Shown here: one piece after another, positions 51,148-62,800 of the stretch
Numbering within the stretch: position 1 is the first letter of the stretch
Layout: each line of letters opens with the position of its first letter
Assembly (NCBI GenBank): GCA_030686995.1
Contig: CM060697.1
Span: forward strand, 102,580,772 to 102,644,771
Origin: Artemisia argyi
Taxonomy: Eukaryota > Streptophyta > Magnoliopsida > Asterales > Asteraceae
DNA length: 64,000 nucleotides
Direction: 5' to 3'
Program-made: the position numbers and the translations under genes
The notes under the pieces: model-generated
Seen by the model: only the letters and a program-made list of their open reading frames with translations
Databases searched by the model: none
Told to the model about the DNA's origin: nothing

Positions 51148-52563
51148 TGATGCGTGGGAATCGCAACAGGCTTTACCTCTCGAAGGATCTCGAGAAGCTT
51201 ACAACCCCCACCAGGCAGTGTACCTGATCGTTGTAGTATAGTATAGTGACAAGTACCGGGGTATTGATCGTTCAGCTTAGGAATAGTGTCGCTAGGATTA
51301 GAAAGCCTAAATACTAGTTCTAAAGGTGAAGGATGATTATTTTTGTATTTTTTATATTTTTTAGAAAGCAATTAAAATCTCGGGTTTTGGAAGAGTGGGC
51401 GGAATTAGTTGCTATTCAACTAACCCAAAACTAAGGTGCAATCAAAATAAAATACTAAAAATGAAAATAAACTAATTTATACTAAGGTTGTGAGCAGTAA
51501 TTGGAGAAAATGTGTTTACTTAGATTTCACTACTCCCTAGATATCTTTTACACGTTAATTACTTGTTATAATTGCATGGATGATGGATTGTATTCCTTAA
51601 TACCATTCATGGGGTGGCATACATAACTCCCCAATTCTATGAGCTCTTATCTCCTCCTACACCATGCCCAGCACAACTATAGGGATTGTAAACAGTGTCT
51701 CATGCATTAAATATAACCAATAAAGACCTAGTATGCCTCGGTTCATGTTTCTTAAGACGTTCAAGCATGTTACCATTTGGAGATCTGCCATTTTTCTTAA
51801 GCCTAACATATAAATCATTCATCCAAAACAAGAATAAACAAGTAATCAACACATAATCAATATCTAGGTTTCATTAGATCTAAGCAAACACAAAAGAGAT
51901 CTAGCCTAGCATAATGGAATTGAGAAAAGAACAAGATATAAACAACCAACACATAGACATATTGATTGAATTAGAAGAACACTTATCTCAATTACAATGC
52001 AAGGTATCAAGGGTTTGGAACCCTTGAAAAACCTGTAAAAGTTGCACCAAAATCGTACTTAGGGTTTCTCCAAAACTTCTCTCCTTAAATGTGAAAAATT
52101 AGAAAACTATATATAGAAAAACAGGTCTGACGGCGTCAAGAGTAATCTTGTGACGCCGTCACCTCGCCGCCAAAACTCTCCTCGGACTGCCTAGATCTAC
52201 TTCTGACGCCGTCAAGACTTAGACACTTCCAGGCCGTCATGACTCTTTTACTCTTGACGCCCTTCTCACGTGACGCCGTCAAAACTCTACTGGATCGTCA
52301 TGGAAATTCATGAGATTTGCTCTTGACGCCGTCAAGGTTTTGCTCTTGACGCCGTCACCCACTGTTCCCAGCATGGAAAATTAAGACTTTGGCGTTTTCT
52401 TCACTTTTATGCTCCAAAAACGTCCGAATTGCTTCCTTTTCCAGATTTCACTCCCAAAGTACCTAAAATCACAAAAGGAACGATTTAGGGCAATATTTGA
52501 TCAAATAAATTTGGATTCCGGCTTAAATGACCCCCTAAAAACGGATCATTTTTCGCCTCATCA
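51148..52563 (-). repeat. 5' LTR of the inner element
   Basis: TGATGCG...CTCATCA on the plus strand, with the TGACG palindrome cluster and TATATATAG near 52111. Confidence 0.9.
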
Positions 52564-54085
52564 GCTCTACCTCCTCTAACTCCTCATCCTTATTAACCTC
52601 AACTTCCCTACTCTCATCCTCAATATCGGCTTCTACTCTAACTTTATCCTTGTCACTCTCCTCTATCTCCTTATCTATTGGCTTAATGGTGACAACATTG
52701 ACAAAGTGGACATGTTTAGATGATGAGGGGTCCTTAATTTGGATTCCACTATTGGTGTCCCTAGTGTCCTTCCTAGGTGTGGTTAATGCTTGGTTGTTGA
52801 GGGCTTTCAACAAGTTGTCAATCTTGTTGGTCATCTCCGTTTGTTATTGGTTGAATTCGGTTTCGAACCTAGCTATGCGAGCTTCTTGAGATGCCATGAA
52901 CTTTGACATCAATCCTTCAAGATTGTTGGTACTACCATAGTTGTTAGAAGGATTGTTGTTGAAAGTACGGTTGGATGGTGGACCGTTTGGTTGGTAACGA
53001 TTAGGCGGATTGGAAGAATTGGTTTGATTTTGTTTCCACCTAAGGTTTAGGTGATTTTTCCATGAGGGGTTGTATGAATCACCGTAAGTGTTTGGCTCGG
53101 GCTTGAAAGTGTACCACTTATCTCCCGCTTCGTCGGTACGCGTGGACGCATAGTCCGCAAAAGCTGTTCCGGGGAGTTCCACACAATCACGAGTGTCATG
53201 GGGACCACTACATAATTCGCATGAAGAAGTGATTTTGTTCACTTGGCTTGAAGGCTTCGGAGCTTCGTAAGATTTCATGAGAAACTTGACTTGGTCCTCA
53301 AGTTCCATGATCCTACGGTCGGGAGTGCTAGAATTGTTCGAATGCAAAGATATTGCCTTGACCGTTTTGTTCAAGTCACGGGGATCATTCCAACTTTCAT
53401 TGTCATAGAGAGCAAGATCTTCTATGAGTTCCCATGATTGTTCCGCACTAAGATCACGTAGCTTACCACCGGCCGATTGGTCAATGGCTCGCCTCGTGGA
53501 GATGTCGATATGGTCATAAAAAATTTGGACTTGGAGCCAAAGATCTATGCCATGATGAGGGACTTTTTGGAGTAAGTCCTTGAAACGAGTCCATGCTTCA
53601 TAAAGAGATTCATTTTGACGTTGTTGGAACATCAAGATGTCATTTCTAAGCTTAGTAGTTCTCCCCGGTGGGAAAAATTGAGCAAGGAAACGAGTGGTGA
53701 GATCATCCCATGTGGTGATGGATCCCGCGGGTAAACGCTCAAGCCATTGACTAGCTTGATCCCGTAGAGAGAATTGGAATAGGCGTAAACGGGTAGTCTC
53801 TCTAGTTGCAACATCTAGGTCTATGGAATCTACGATTTTGAGAAAGTCCTTAAGATGTTGGTTTGGATCTTCGGAGCGAAGCCCATGGAATGCACATCCG
53901 CTTTGCACCAACCGGATGGTGTCAGATCGCAAGGGGGTCACATTGGCTCCGGTGAGCTCAATGGTGTTTCGGTAGCCTTGGTGGCTAGGTCAGGAATACT
54001 CTCCTAAGGTTCGGTGCCTAAGGGGTTCTAATGGTGGGTTTTGTTGTGGTGGGATGACGGGTTCAAAGATGTTACCACCTTCCAT
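52564..54085 (-). pseudogene. Outer element gag, broken
   Basis: Starts MEGGNIFEPVIPP at 54085, nearly identical to the inner copy. It has a stop at 53990-53992 (an Arg codon in the inner copy) and another at 52841-52843. It includes the retrotransposon gag core (CAFHGLRSEDPNQHLKDFLK; LRDQASQWLERLPAGSITTW) and a CELCSGPHDTRDC knuckle. After about 52840 it departs from the inner copy into a Lys/Glu/Asp-rich region (EIEESDKDKVRVEADIEDES) and is cut by the inner LTR at 52563. Confidence 0.85.
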
Positions 54086-54256
54086 GATGTCGGATGGTAA
54101 AGAGTTACGAACAATAGCACGAAGAAATAAGATAGACTAAAGAAGACCTAAAAATAAAAATAAAATCTTACTAGAAATGAATCTAGCAAGTAGACCTAAT
54201 AAAAAGAAATTCTAACCTAGACAATAACTATTCCCCGGGCTGCGGCGCCAAAAACT

Positions 54257-55673
54257 TGATGCGTGGGAATCGCAACAGGCTTTACCTCTCGAGGGATCTC
54301 GAGAAGCTTACAACCCCCACCAGGCAGTGTACCTGATCGTTGTAGTATAGTATAGTGACAAGTACCGGGGGATTGATCGTTCAGCTTAGGAATAGTGTCG
54401 CTAGGATTAGAAAGCCTAAATACTAGTTCTAAAGATGAGGGATGATTATTTTTGTATTTTTATATTTTATAGAAAGCAAGTAAAAATCCCGGTTTTTGGA
54501 AGAGTGGGCGGAATTAGTTGCTATTCAACTAACCCAATACTAAGATGCAATCAAAATAAAATACTAAAATTGAAAGTAAACTAATTTATATTAAAGTTGT
54601 GAGCAGTAATTGGAGAAAATGTGTTTACTTAGATTTCACTACTCCCTAGATATCTTTTACACGTTAATTACTTGTTATAATTGCATGGATGACGGATCGT
54701 ATTCCTTAATACCATTCATGGGGTGGCACACATAACTCCCCAATTCTATCAGCTCTTATCTCCTCCTACACCATGCCCAGCACAACTATAGGGATTGTAA
54801 ACAGTGGCTCATGCATTAAATACAACCAATAAAGACCTAGTGCGCGTTGGTTCATGTTTCTTAAGACGTTCAAGCATGTTACCAATTGGAGATCTGCCAG
54901 TTTTCTTAACCCTAACATATAAATCATTCATCCACAACAAGAATAAGCAAGTAATCAACACATAATCAATATCTAGGTTTCATTAGATCTAAGCAAACAC
55001 AAAAGAGATCTAGCCTAGCATGATAGAATTAAGATAAGAACATGATATAGACAACCAACACATAGACATATTGATTGAATTAGAAGAACACTTATCTTGA
55101 TTAATCATGCAAGGTATCAAGGGGTTGGAACCCTTGAAAAACCTGTAAAGTTACACCAAAATCGTACTTAGGGTTTCTCCCAAAACTTTTCTCTTTAAAT
55201 GTAAAAAATTAGAAAACTATATATAGAAAAATAGGTTTGACGGCGTCAAGAGTAATCTTGTGACGCCGTCACCTCGCCGCCAAAACTCTCCTCGGACTGC
55301 TTAGATCTACTTCTGACGCCGTCAAGAGTTATACACTTCCAGGCCGTCATGACTCTTTTACTCTTGACGCCCTTCCCATGTGACGCCGTCAAAACTCTAC
55401 TGGGTCGTCATGGAAATTCATGAAATTTGCTCTTGACGCCGTCAAGGATTTGCTCTTGACGCCGTCACCTACTGTTCCCAGCATGGAAAATTAAGACTTT
55501 GGCGTTTTCTTCACTTTTATGCTCCAAAAACGTCTGAATTGCTTCCTTTTCCAGATTTCACTCCCAAAGTACCTAAAATCACAAAAGGAACGATTTAGGG
55601 CAATATTTGATCAAATAAATTCGAATTCGGGCTTAAATGACCCCCTAAAAACGAATCATTTTTCGCCTCATCA
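54257..55673 (-). repeat. 5' LTR of the outer element
   Basis: About 1,417 bp with TATATATAG near 55217 and six or so TGACGNCGTCA palindromes on its upstream side. Followed on the minus strand by the primer-binding site. Confidence 0.88.
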
Positions 55674-56692
55674 TATGTGAAGATCTGCAGTTGCATCAGG
55701 GGAATGGCATAACAATCATATCAGAAGGAATTTACAACATGAGTACATGGAGGAGTTACTAGTTCCAGAGGAAGAAAGAGTGGCTGCAGAAGAAAAGATG
55801 ACACAAGAACAATTTGATGAAGAAGCTATGAGGTTAACTCTTGAAGCTGAAGAAAAGTGGAAAGCAGCAGATTTGCAAAGGGAACAAGATAACAAAAAAG
55901 AAGAAGAATATTGGGACATTCAGAAGGGATTACACAGTTCATGCTACAATGATGATGAAGAATCCTATGAACAAGAAACTTACAACAGAGATGTGGCTTC
56001 TGTTAATGCAGTTCTGGACACTCAAGAATCTGTTGCAGGACCTCAAATGAAAGATATTGCAGTTGAATCAGTCAAGGGCAAAGCTATTGCCATAGCTAAA
56101 CCAAATAAGAGAGGTACCAAAAGACAAGCTGTTGATCTTCCTTTTAGGATTTACCACAAAAATAGGGGTAGATCTGAGAGGATTTTTGACAACAAGATGA
56201 AGAAAGCATGTTTTGGTCCTGATGGTGAAGGGTCAACACCAGAATCAGCTTTGTCTGTTGAAGAACCTTGAAAACTGTTTAATATTTGCATTATCATGTT
56301 TGTAATATTTTGTACTTTTGTGGAGGATGTATTAAACTATGCACACCTAGCACAACTTTTGTTAAAGTGTGCCCCCAAAACTATGTGTCTGTCCCCCAAC
56401 CATTACAATTTGATTAATGCAAATGTTATTTACTTTGTTAATTGCATGTTGTTTTATGAAAATACAGTGAATACAGTCAATTGGGTTGTATATTCAACAT
56501 GAGAATCTTACTATTCTCCTTGTGAACATGCAATGTAAAAACTGACCACATACTAACTGCCATATTGTTCCACCTTTTACCATCCCCCTAAAATTGACCA
56601 CAAACTCACTGCAAAAGGCTTTACAACATCTCTATTTAAGTGTATACTACCTGCAAAGCATACATAAACAAACCAACTATACAATTGCAATA

Positions 56693-57137
56693 ATGTCTTC
56701 CAATAAGAAGAAAGGTATACCATGTTGCAATTTAAGCTGTTTTTTTTATGAGGAATACCAGTAAACACTATAAATTTTTTTTCTTTGTTGGCTTATTGTG
56801 TGCAGAGATCATAAACATTCCAAGTGACAGCTCTGACTCAGTGTTTTCCTTCTCAAGTGACTGTTCTGATGCTACCAATGTTGCACAGCAAGATTCATGG
56901 GAGGGTTACTTCCCAAAATATGTCATAAATGCAGAAGATTGCTTTCCACATGTTTCAAAGAAAATGGGAAGTAGCAGCAACCATACATCCAAAGAAGAAG
57001 CAAAGACAGAATTTAAAGCAAGGCTTAAGGTACTAGGATTGCCATGTAGCAAAAAAATTGGAGATTATGGTGTTAAACCTTTTGTTGTCAAAGACCCCAA
57101 GGATCAAAAAGGAAAGGCCAAAAACAAAATGGGTTAA
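56693..57137 (+). CDS. Small Ser/Asp-rich MULE accessory protein, 117 aa
   Basis: Exons 56693-56714 and 56806-57137 with a 91-bp GT-AG intron (phase 1), starting MSSNKKKEIINIPSDSSDSV. A TATA-like TATTTAAG lies about 60 bp upstream of the start codon. The N-terminal half is rich in Ser and Asp (SDSSDSVFSFSSDCSDA), the middle reads SWEGYFPKYVINAEDCFPHV, and the end is very basic (KDPKDQKGKAKNKMG). I know no function. It lies between the transposase remnant and the GRF gene, inside the MULE, on the transposase strand, and unlike the transposase shows no stop or frameshift. A single-frame protein over an intron with good splice sites argues that it is a real gene. Confidence 0.6.
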
Positions 57138-57423
57138 GGCCTTTTTAATGTAATACCCTGCATATGGTTGCAACCATTGTATGTATGTTAGTGGTTTAAG
57201 TGCATAACTAAAACCACCCTTAAATAAGACAATTGTAACCATAATCTCTATCAATCAAAATTAACTAGAATTTGTAACAAATATGTAGGGAAAGCCATAA
57301 TATTATTGCATATAACCATCATGACAGCTTACATTTGATTGTGTTCACAAGGGTTTAGCTAGTACTAAATAGAACCCTTAAACAACAAAACAACACAATC
57401 CTAATGACAACTATTAGAGCATA
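57138..57423. other. Spacer between convergent MULE genes
   Basis: 286 bp with no coding frame; presumably holds both 3' UTRs. Confidence 0.5.
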
Positions 57424-57879
57424 CTACTTAAGGACAATGACCATAGCTACAACAACTAAAAATACAACCATGAATGCATACTTCCAACCAGTGGTTGTTT
57501 TGTTAGCTTTGTGCAATTCACCTTCAAGTTGTTCAATCATCCTTTGCCTTGTTGCTTCTCTTTGAACTTCACGCCTTTGGTTTGGATTGAGTTTATTGTA
57601 CATCTCAAAAAGATGCATTCGGTACCATTCACACTCCTCTTCAGGGTCATACCAATCAAAATCTTCACACCTCTTTGTGCCAGGTCTCTATAAGGAAATA
57701 AAGAGGTTTTACTAATTACATTACTACACTTTAAAAATAAACAAGTGTTGTAAGCTTACTCATCGATTTTGACAACATATAAACCTACGAGCAGGATTGT
57801 CTTTGGTCCATGAAGTAACAACCATCGAAGGCCTCCCACATTTGCAGTTGGCATACCATAAATAAGACGAGGAAGACAT
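57424..57879 (-). pseudogene. MULE-borne GRF zinc-finger protein with C-terminal membrane segment
   Basis: Exons 57760-57879 and 57424-57687, both phase 0. Exon 1 starts MSSSSYLWYANCKCGRPSMV and continues VTSWTKDNPARRFICC; exon 2 continues KRCEDFDWYDPEEECEWYRM. Together they form a GRF-type zinc finger (Cys12, Cys14, Cys35 or 36, Cys47; GRP...NPARRF core). A basic, coiled-coil-like stretch (RREVQREATRQRMIEQLEGE) and a hydrophobic C-terminal segment ending VVAMVIVLK follow, the layout of plant proteins called At4g04775-like (recalled). GRF fingers bind single-stranded DNA in several repair proteins. The last codon of exon 1 is TGA (57760-57762), so the frame is broken unless another splice is used. 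It is convergent with the small Ser/Asp-rich gene. Confidence 0.7.
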
Positions 57880-58054
57880 GATTTTGATTTGGAATTGGTT
57901 TAGATTTGATTTGTGTGAATAAATCGATATTACCGTTATAATTTTGATTTGGAATTAGGGTTTTTCTGAAAAAAAAACGGGTATGAAAAGGGGAAAGGGG
58001 GATATATGTGGTTATCTGGGGCCACATGTGGGACCCACTTGTGTTAAACGGTCA

Positions 58055-58172
58055 TATTGCATAACTTTAACGGTTACAACAAGTTTCATATGTTATATTA
58101 ATATTTTACAAAGTTCATTACATAACTTTGAAATTTTTTCAAAGTTCGTTATCTATCTGTGTAATTTTCCCT
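58055..58172 (-). repeat. MULE right terminal inverted repeat
   Basis: About 118 bp; its inverse starts GGGAAAATTACACAGATAG. It is followed at once by the 9-bp duplication TTTTATGAT. Confidence 0.9.
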
Positions 58173-58181
58173 TTTATGATT

Positions 58182-59017
58182 CAATCCATCTCTTAGAATA
58201 AAAAAGTCTGACTATCAAATTGGGAATACACATTCAAATTCACACTCTAATTCCTTAAATAACTTTTGCCCAATTATAAATTAAACATTCCCAAATTATT
58301 AGTCACACGCGTCATCAAATCAAACTGAATATATATAAATCAATCATAAAAAAATTATTCATTAAACAAAATGAATTAATCATTAAACATACAATTAAAA
58401 AAAAATACAAAACAAAACAAATTTATTCTGGTTCTATGCATAAACTTATTTAGGCATAATAATCATGTTTGCCAATAATTAGAATATATAAAAGAAAAAA
58501 TTATTAAACAAAATATGAGAAGAAACTTACAATCGAAACTAATAATATGTTTGCCAATAATCATGATCATTGCCCAATTTAGGGTTTTATTGTTTTTGGG
58601 TGGATTGATAATTGATTGATTTTTGGGTGGATTGATAATCGATTGATTTGGTGTATCATTTTTTGGGATTAATGCAATAATTCTTCCAAAAAATTAATCT
58701 TTTTAATTGAATAATTGATTAGACATTCCTCTTTTAAGTGAAGGAGCGTTTCTTGGAGAAGAGAAAAACGCGAGGAGCGTATTTAGGGAGTTATCTTTGA
58801 CTTGGTTATGATTGACCGAGTAATTGATATCATTAATTACCGCGTTTTTTCTTTTCTTTTTTAATTTTATTTTTTGTTTTGAAGAGTGTAAAACATGCAT
58901 GCTTAGACTTGTTGTACGCAATAAATCATCGACCAATAGGAGAAGAGACACATCAACGAATTAATTGCAATAGGTGCTTTAAGGGGCTTGTAAAGTTTTC
59001 TGGTTTATTAGTATAGA
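58182..59017 (-). other. 5' part of the large Helitron
   Basis: Lies between the Helitron 5' terminus and the MULE insertion site. AT-rich with a tandem GGTGGATTGATAAT(T/C)GATTGATT duplication near 58599-58645. No gene recognised. Confidence 0.6.
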
Positions 59018-59835
59018 TAGTGCTAACGAAACTTTTTTCTAAAAACAAAGATTCAAACAAATACTATACACATAACATAACGCATATGTAGCAACTATGA
59101 CTTAAAACACAGAACGTGCCTCTTGTCGTCAGCCATGTACCACTACTGAAGCTGCATATACCCTTGTATCAGTTTACGTCAACTTTAGACAGGCTGAAGT
59201 TTCAAATGAATTCAAATCATACTTTCATTTTATCCCAACTCTAAGAATTAGGACTTATAACTGAATGTAAATGATCTGATTCAGTTAAGAGAATAGAAAC
59301 TCTTGACCTAGTCAAGAGACGATGAATTTAAATAATCATACAAGATTGAACATAAAAGATGGCAAACAAGGGCTATTCAAAATTTCAAATGATGAATGAC
59401 AAATTTAGCATCGTTTAAATGTATTTTTTGATGTCAGATTTGCACTTTTCAACATAGTTGGAGCCTGCAAGGTAAAGAGTTATTTGAAGCACGAAAACAA
59501 ATTTGCCTTTCAGATGTTCTCATAATTATCATATTAACACAATATCTTCTAAAGAGAACGGAGCAAAAAGTATACAGGTTTGACCCGATCCGTACGAAAA
59601 TGACCCATTTTGCAACCTCCATAGAGAAAAAAAGGGAGACCATAATTTAACCACCAAAAGTAACTTGTATTTTTTGTCTTCCAACTTATTTTCTCAATTG
59701 CTGTGTTTCAGCATCCAAATCAAATGTATACAAAACAAAAATAAAAAAAATCTAAAGGCTCCAAAAGAAAAAGAAAACAAAAGCAAATAAATGTCTACAT
59801 TTCAATGTTTGTATACGACTTTCTAACCAGAGGGC
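59018..59835. other. Intergenic DNA and 3' UTR of the SEC23-like gene
   Basis: No gene recognised. The part next to 59835 should contain the 3' UTR of the coat protein gene; a GACCCGATCCG...GACCCATTTTG segment near 59582 is related to the intronic motif seen elsewhere. Confidence 0.5.
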
Positions 59836-62800
59836 TTAGCTTGGTTCGGGTGCTAATACTTTGAGACTACGCATCCATTCACAGAAGCTTGGTTCATCAA
59901 AGTGAATAAAACTGCTTTTCAACTTTGTTCTTTGTTCTGTACTCAAAGTCCGAAGCTGCGGAAACCTTGCTTCCTGTCAAAACGTTTCCACTTACCCATT
60001 AGTTTATATCATGGACAGCAAAATACGCACGCTACGCATCTTGGCTAATGGTTCAGGTTCTAATACGAACTTTTTCTTACAGAGTATTATTGACACATAT
60101 TTAATAGAACAAACTGGAAGGTTGTAAATAGTACACTATAGATGATGTTTAGCCTGTTTAACTTTTTTCCATTCTAACTCTAAATTTTTATCCATTTGAC
60201 CTCTTGGCAACAATTTAAGAGGTTTTATCCAGTGTAAGCACACTTATGTGATTTCTGGCCCGTTTCAGCTATTCAACAGGTTTTCATCTTCACGTTTTTT
60301 ACAAATTCTACCCAGTTTACCCATTAGAGGAATAACATAACCCAAATTGACATGGCTATCGATATATGGGTAGAAATGCCACCTCATTTGTAATTTTTCA
60401 GCAGAAGAATTTAGACAAGAGTCATGGGAATTCAGCACAACAACTAATGGTGAAACTTACTTGCTCATAGGGAGGGTCCTTGTGTGCAGGAATTAGCCGA
60501 GACACAAAATACCTTGCCTGAGAGCTGCCCTCCTGTTATGCACCAAATGCAACTCACATAAAGAGTCAATCTCTTATATTTAATACTTTTTATAAATTAT
60601 TAATTGAAATATGATTAAAATTTTACTTTGAATGCGAGAATTCTAGGAGCTGGGAACCTCGTCTCCGTCAGTTCTTCCGCCAACGTTCTGCAGGCTGCTA
60701 ATGCTGCTGCACTTCTTCCTTCTTGAGCAGCAAGTTCAGCACCCTGAGTCCAATTCAACAACAGTATGTATTAGAGGATTTAAAGGAGTGTTTGGATGTT
60801 CGTACTGAAAGTGCTTCGTTGATATTATTTAAATAATAATATAACGGCTAATCAGCGGTGGTAAAACGGGCAATTTGAGGCTGTTATTACCAGATAATTA
60901 TATACTAGTGTTTGACAAATTATGATCTACATAAAATGACCAATAAGTTTATTGTGAAAAAAGGAAGACTTCTTAAAATATGAGACAATAAGTTTTATAA
61001 AAAAGAAGGGACAGTTTTAATAACTATTGATCAGAAACTTATATGACCAAGTTTATCAGAAGTAATATATGATTTTCCAAACATTATAAAGATGATACTT
61101 TTCAAATCAAAGTGATCGGACAATCAGTTCCCAAAAAAGCAAATCCAAATACCACGGGTTAATGTAAATTACCAAAACTATGATTGTTATTTTATCAATG
61201 TTTGTCAAATATGACCACAAACTTATATTATCACAACAAGAAGCAGAATAAAACGATTAAAAAGGGATTTATGTACATAATATACACTTTTGGGAGGTTC
61301 ACCATTTGACCCATTTCAGGTTCAGCTCAAACAAAAACTTTTTCCCATTTGACCCATTAGCAATAAAACATAATCCAAATGACCCATTCAAAATAAATGA
61401 ATGGAAATTGTCAACACAGATTACTAAGTTAAGAATCTTACCAACCAAATGAAGACATCTGTTCCGTGATCAAGAACGACAGCCGCATCAGATTGCATAG
61501 CAAGATCATGAGCTGGCAACTCCTCAAAAGTGCCTCCTTCACGATGCATAAGACATCTCGGAGCCACCATTCGTAAAGATAAGTCAAAAGAAGCATTCAA
61601 AAAAATATCCCGCAAAACAGATCTCTCGTCCTCATGACCAAGAATACTACCCAAAAGTGGACCCCTCCTAAGATGAAACAATATCTCAGGCATATGAGAC
61701 AACTCCTTAGGAAACTGATATAGCTTTGATTTTGGCATTTGTGATCCAAATTTATTAGTAATATCTTTAATCCTTTCATCTACTGTTTTCCGCACATCAA
61801 TCGCTTCTGAAAAGTTTTTAGCTCTCAAAAGACTCCTTTTCGCGATTAAAACTGCGGCCACCTCATCTTGAACACTATCGAGATAAGCCGAAACACTATC
61901 CACTGTCGGTAACCTAACTGTTATTACCCTTGTGATATCCGCTTGATATAAATTCGAAAACAAAATTCCAAACTGAAGGTACACAAAATCACTTTTAATA
62001 TTCCCACGTGTTTCCATCATTATTCCAAAACATTGTGTTTCTTCAACACTTAACATTTGTATAGCAACAGAGTTATCATTCTTAAAAGCTTCATTATTAT
62101 CCGTCTGTGCTTCTTCACCCGGGCCTATAACTTGGGTCACATTTATATCATCTGAACACCGTATTTCCATCAAACCATGAGAACCCGCTGCACGAGTAGA
62201 TGCTCTTTGAAGATTCACACCAAAAGCCTCACCAAAATCATCATGTAAAATCAAAATCCCACCAGAAGCTTTTACAAGCGGTTGTAAAACAGGAATACGG
62301 ATCGGACATGTTCCCGCACACAAAATATCGATTAACGTATTACGCTTATGAGCCTCACGACCTAAATTTTCCATATACTTTAACGCAGTTTTCTCCATGT
62401 GGGGATAGTTTGGATGGCTTAAAGAATGCGGGACCGACCCAGGCCCGTATGTGTTGGGTCCACCCGCACACACAATAATTCTACTACTACCACCTGGTTT
62501 TTTCACAACCCCTTGTGACATTTCGGCTGATGGTCCTTGAATAATAGCTAAAGCAACTTCAACTGCAGTCCCCATGCAACGATCTCTAGAAGCTTCCGAA
62601 AGATTCAATTTATACGGTCTAAAAGATGAAAATATAGAGTGTACAACAGGTAAAGACGCATGAATGGGTGACAAATAAACCCCAGCTCCATAAACCAGTT
62701 GTTTCAACGATTCTTGACTCGGCGAAACATTACCTGGTAGAAGATCAGCAGACGCGATCGATCCTTCGGAAAGATCGTATACTGAAACTGTTCGTCCGTA

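Larger units (their letters stand above)
44584..52563 (-). mobile_element. Inner Ty3/gypsy element nested in the outer one
   Basis: 7,980 bp: 5' LTR 51148-52563, 3' LTR 44584-45999, both 1,416 bp and nearly identical. The target duplication reads AGAGC/AAAGC on the minus strand, one base apart, so it has probably mutated since insertion. Primer-binding site at about 51125-51144 (TTTTTGGCGCCGCAGCCCGG on the minus strand). It encodes one gag-protease frame and no reverse transcriptase or integrase; 46000-48453 is noncoding. Its proteins would need enzymes from a related full-length element. Confidence 0.9.
40018..55673 (-). mobile_element. Outer non-autonomous Ty3/gypsy element (gag-protease only)
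   Basis: Exact TSD TATGT (40013-40017 and 55674-55678) surrounds a minus-strand element with 5' LTR 54257-55673 and 3' LTR 40018-41411. A primer-binding site (TTTTTGGCGCCGCAGCCCGG, about 54234-54253) matches the tRNA-Asp type used by Athila/Tat-like elements. It encodes gag, then a protease-like region after the inner insertion, and no reverse transcriptase, RNase H or integrase. A noncoding 2.4-kb stretch follows (41412-43862), including GCGCTTCTTGGGAGGCAACC on the minus strand. It sits in the MULE transposase and is itself split at 44584-52563. Confidence 0.88.
33516..56271 (+). pseudogene. MULE transposase (MURA-like), broken
   Basis: Pieces 33516-34162, 39113-40017 and 55679-56271 read as one protein once the insertions are ignored. 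The N-terminal part (FTVNLYHDGYFTIKPFDYLG) resembles the PB1-like domain of plant MULE proteins. The second piece holds the MuDR DNA-binding region (MRFETNEQLKLALANYAV) and the start of the DDE domain with its first catalytic Asp in VLGLDGCFLKHT. The third begins WFLG-type DDE sequence ending at ITIISEG and then jumps to an acidic C-terminal tail, so the rest of the DDE core, CCHC knuckle and SWIM finger are deleted. Other breaks: stop near 33810, a frameshift at the T8 run near 33955, and a stop at 39958-39960 where Trp or Tyr is expected. The element could not move itself. Confidence 0.85.
33197..58172 (+). mobile_element. 25-kb Mutator-like element (MULE) with nested insertions
   Basis: Exact 9-bp target duplications TTTTATGAT (33188-33196 and 58173-58181) flank long terminal inverted repeats: 33197-33313 and 58055-58172, starting GGGAAA(G/A)TTACACAGATAG and about 90% identical. 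A MULE transposase, broken into pieces, lies between, with two more genes at the right end. Four retrotransposon events sit inside (34163-37655, 37663-39112, 40018-55673 and, within that, 44584-52563). Without them the element is about 4.4 kb. It lies inside the Helitron, upstream of the RPA-like gene. Confidence 0.92.
25433..59017 (-). mobile_element. Autonomous-type Helitron, interrupted by a MULE
   Basis: On the minus strand the 5' end is TCTATACTAATAAACC after an A (59017), and the 3' end is CTAG before a T (25433). The 3' end is preceded by a perfect 8-bp-stem hairpin CCCGTGAA-A/T-TTCACGGG (25445-25461), eight nt from CTAG. Between them, in Helitron order, lie an RPA-like gene, Rep (HUH) exons and a PIF1-type helicase. 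Removing the MULE (33197-58172 plus one TSD) leaves about 8.6 kb, a normal size for an autonomous plant Helitron. All its genes carry stops or frameshifts, so it is dead. Confidence 0.85.
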
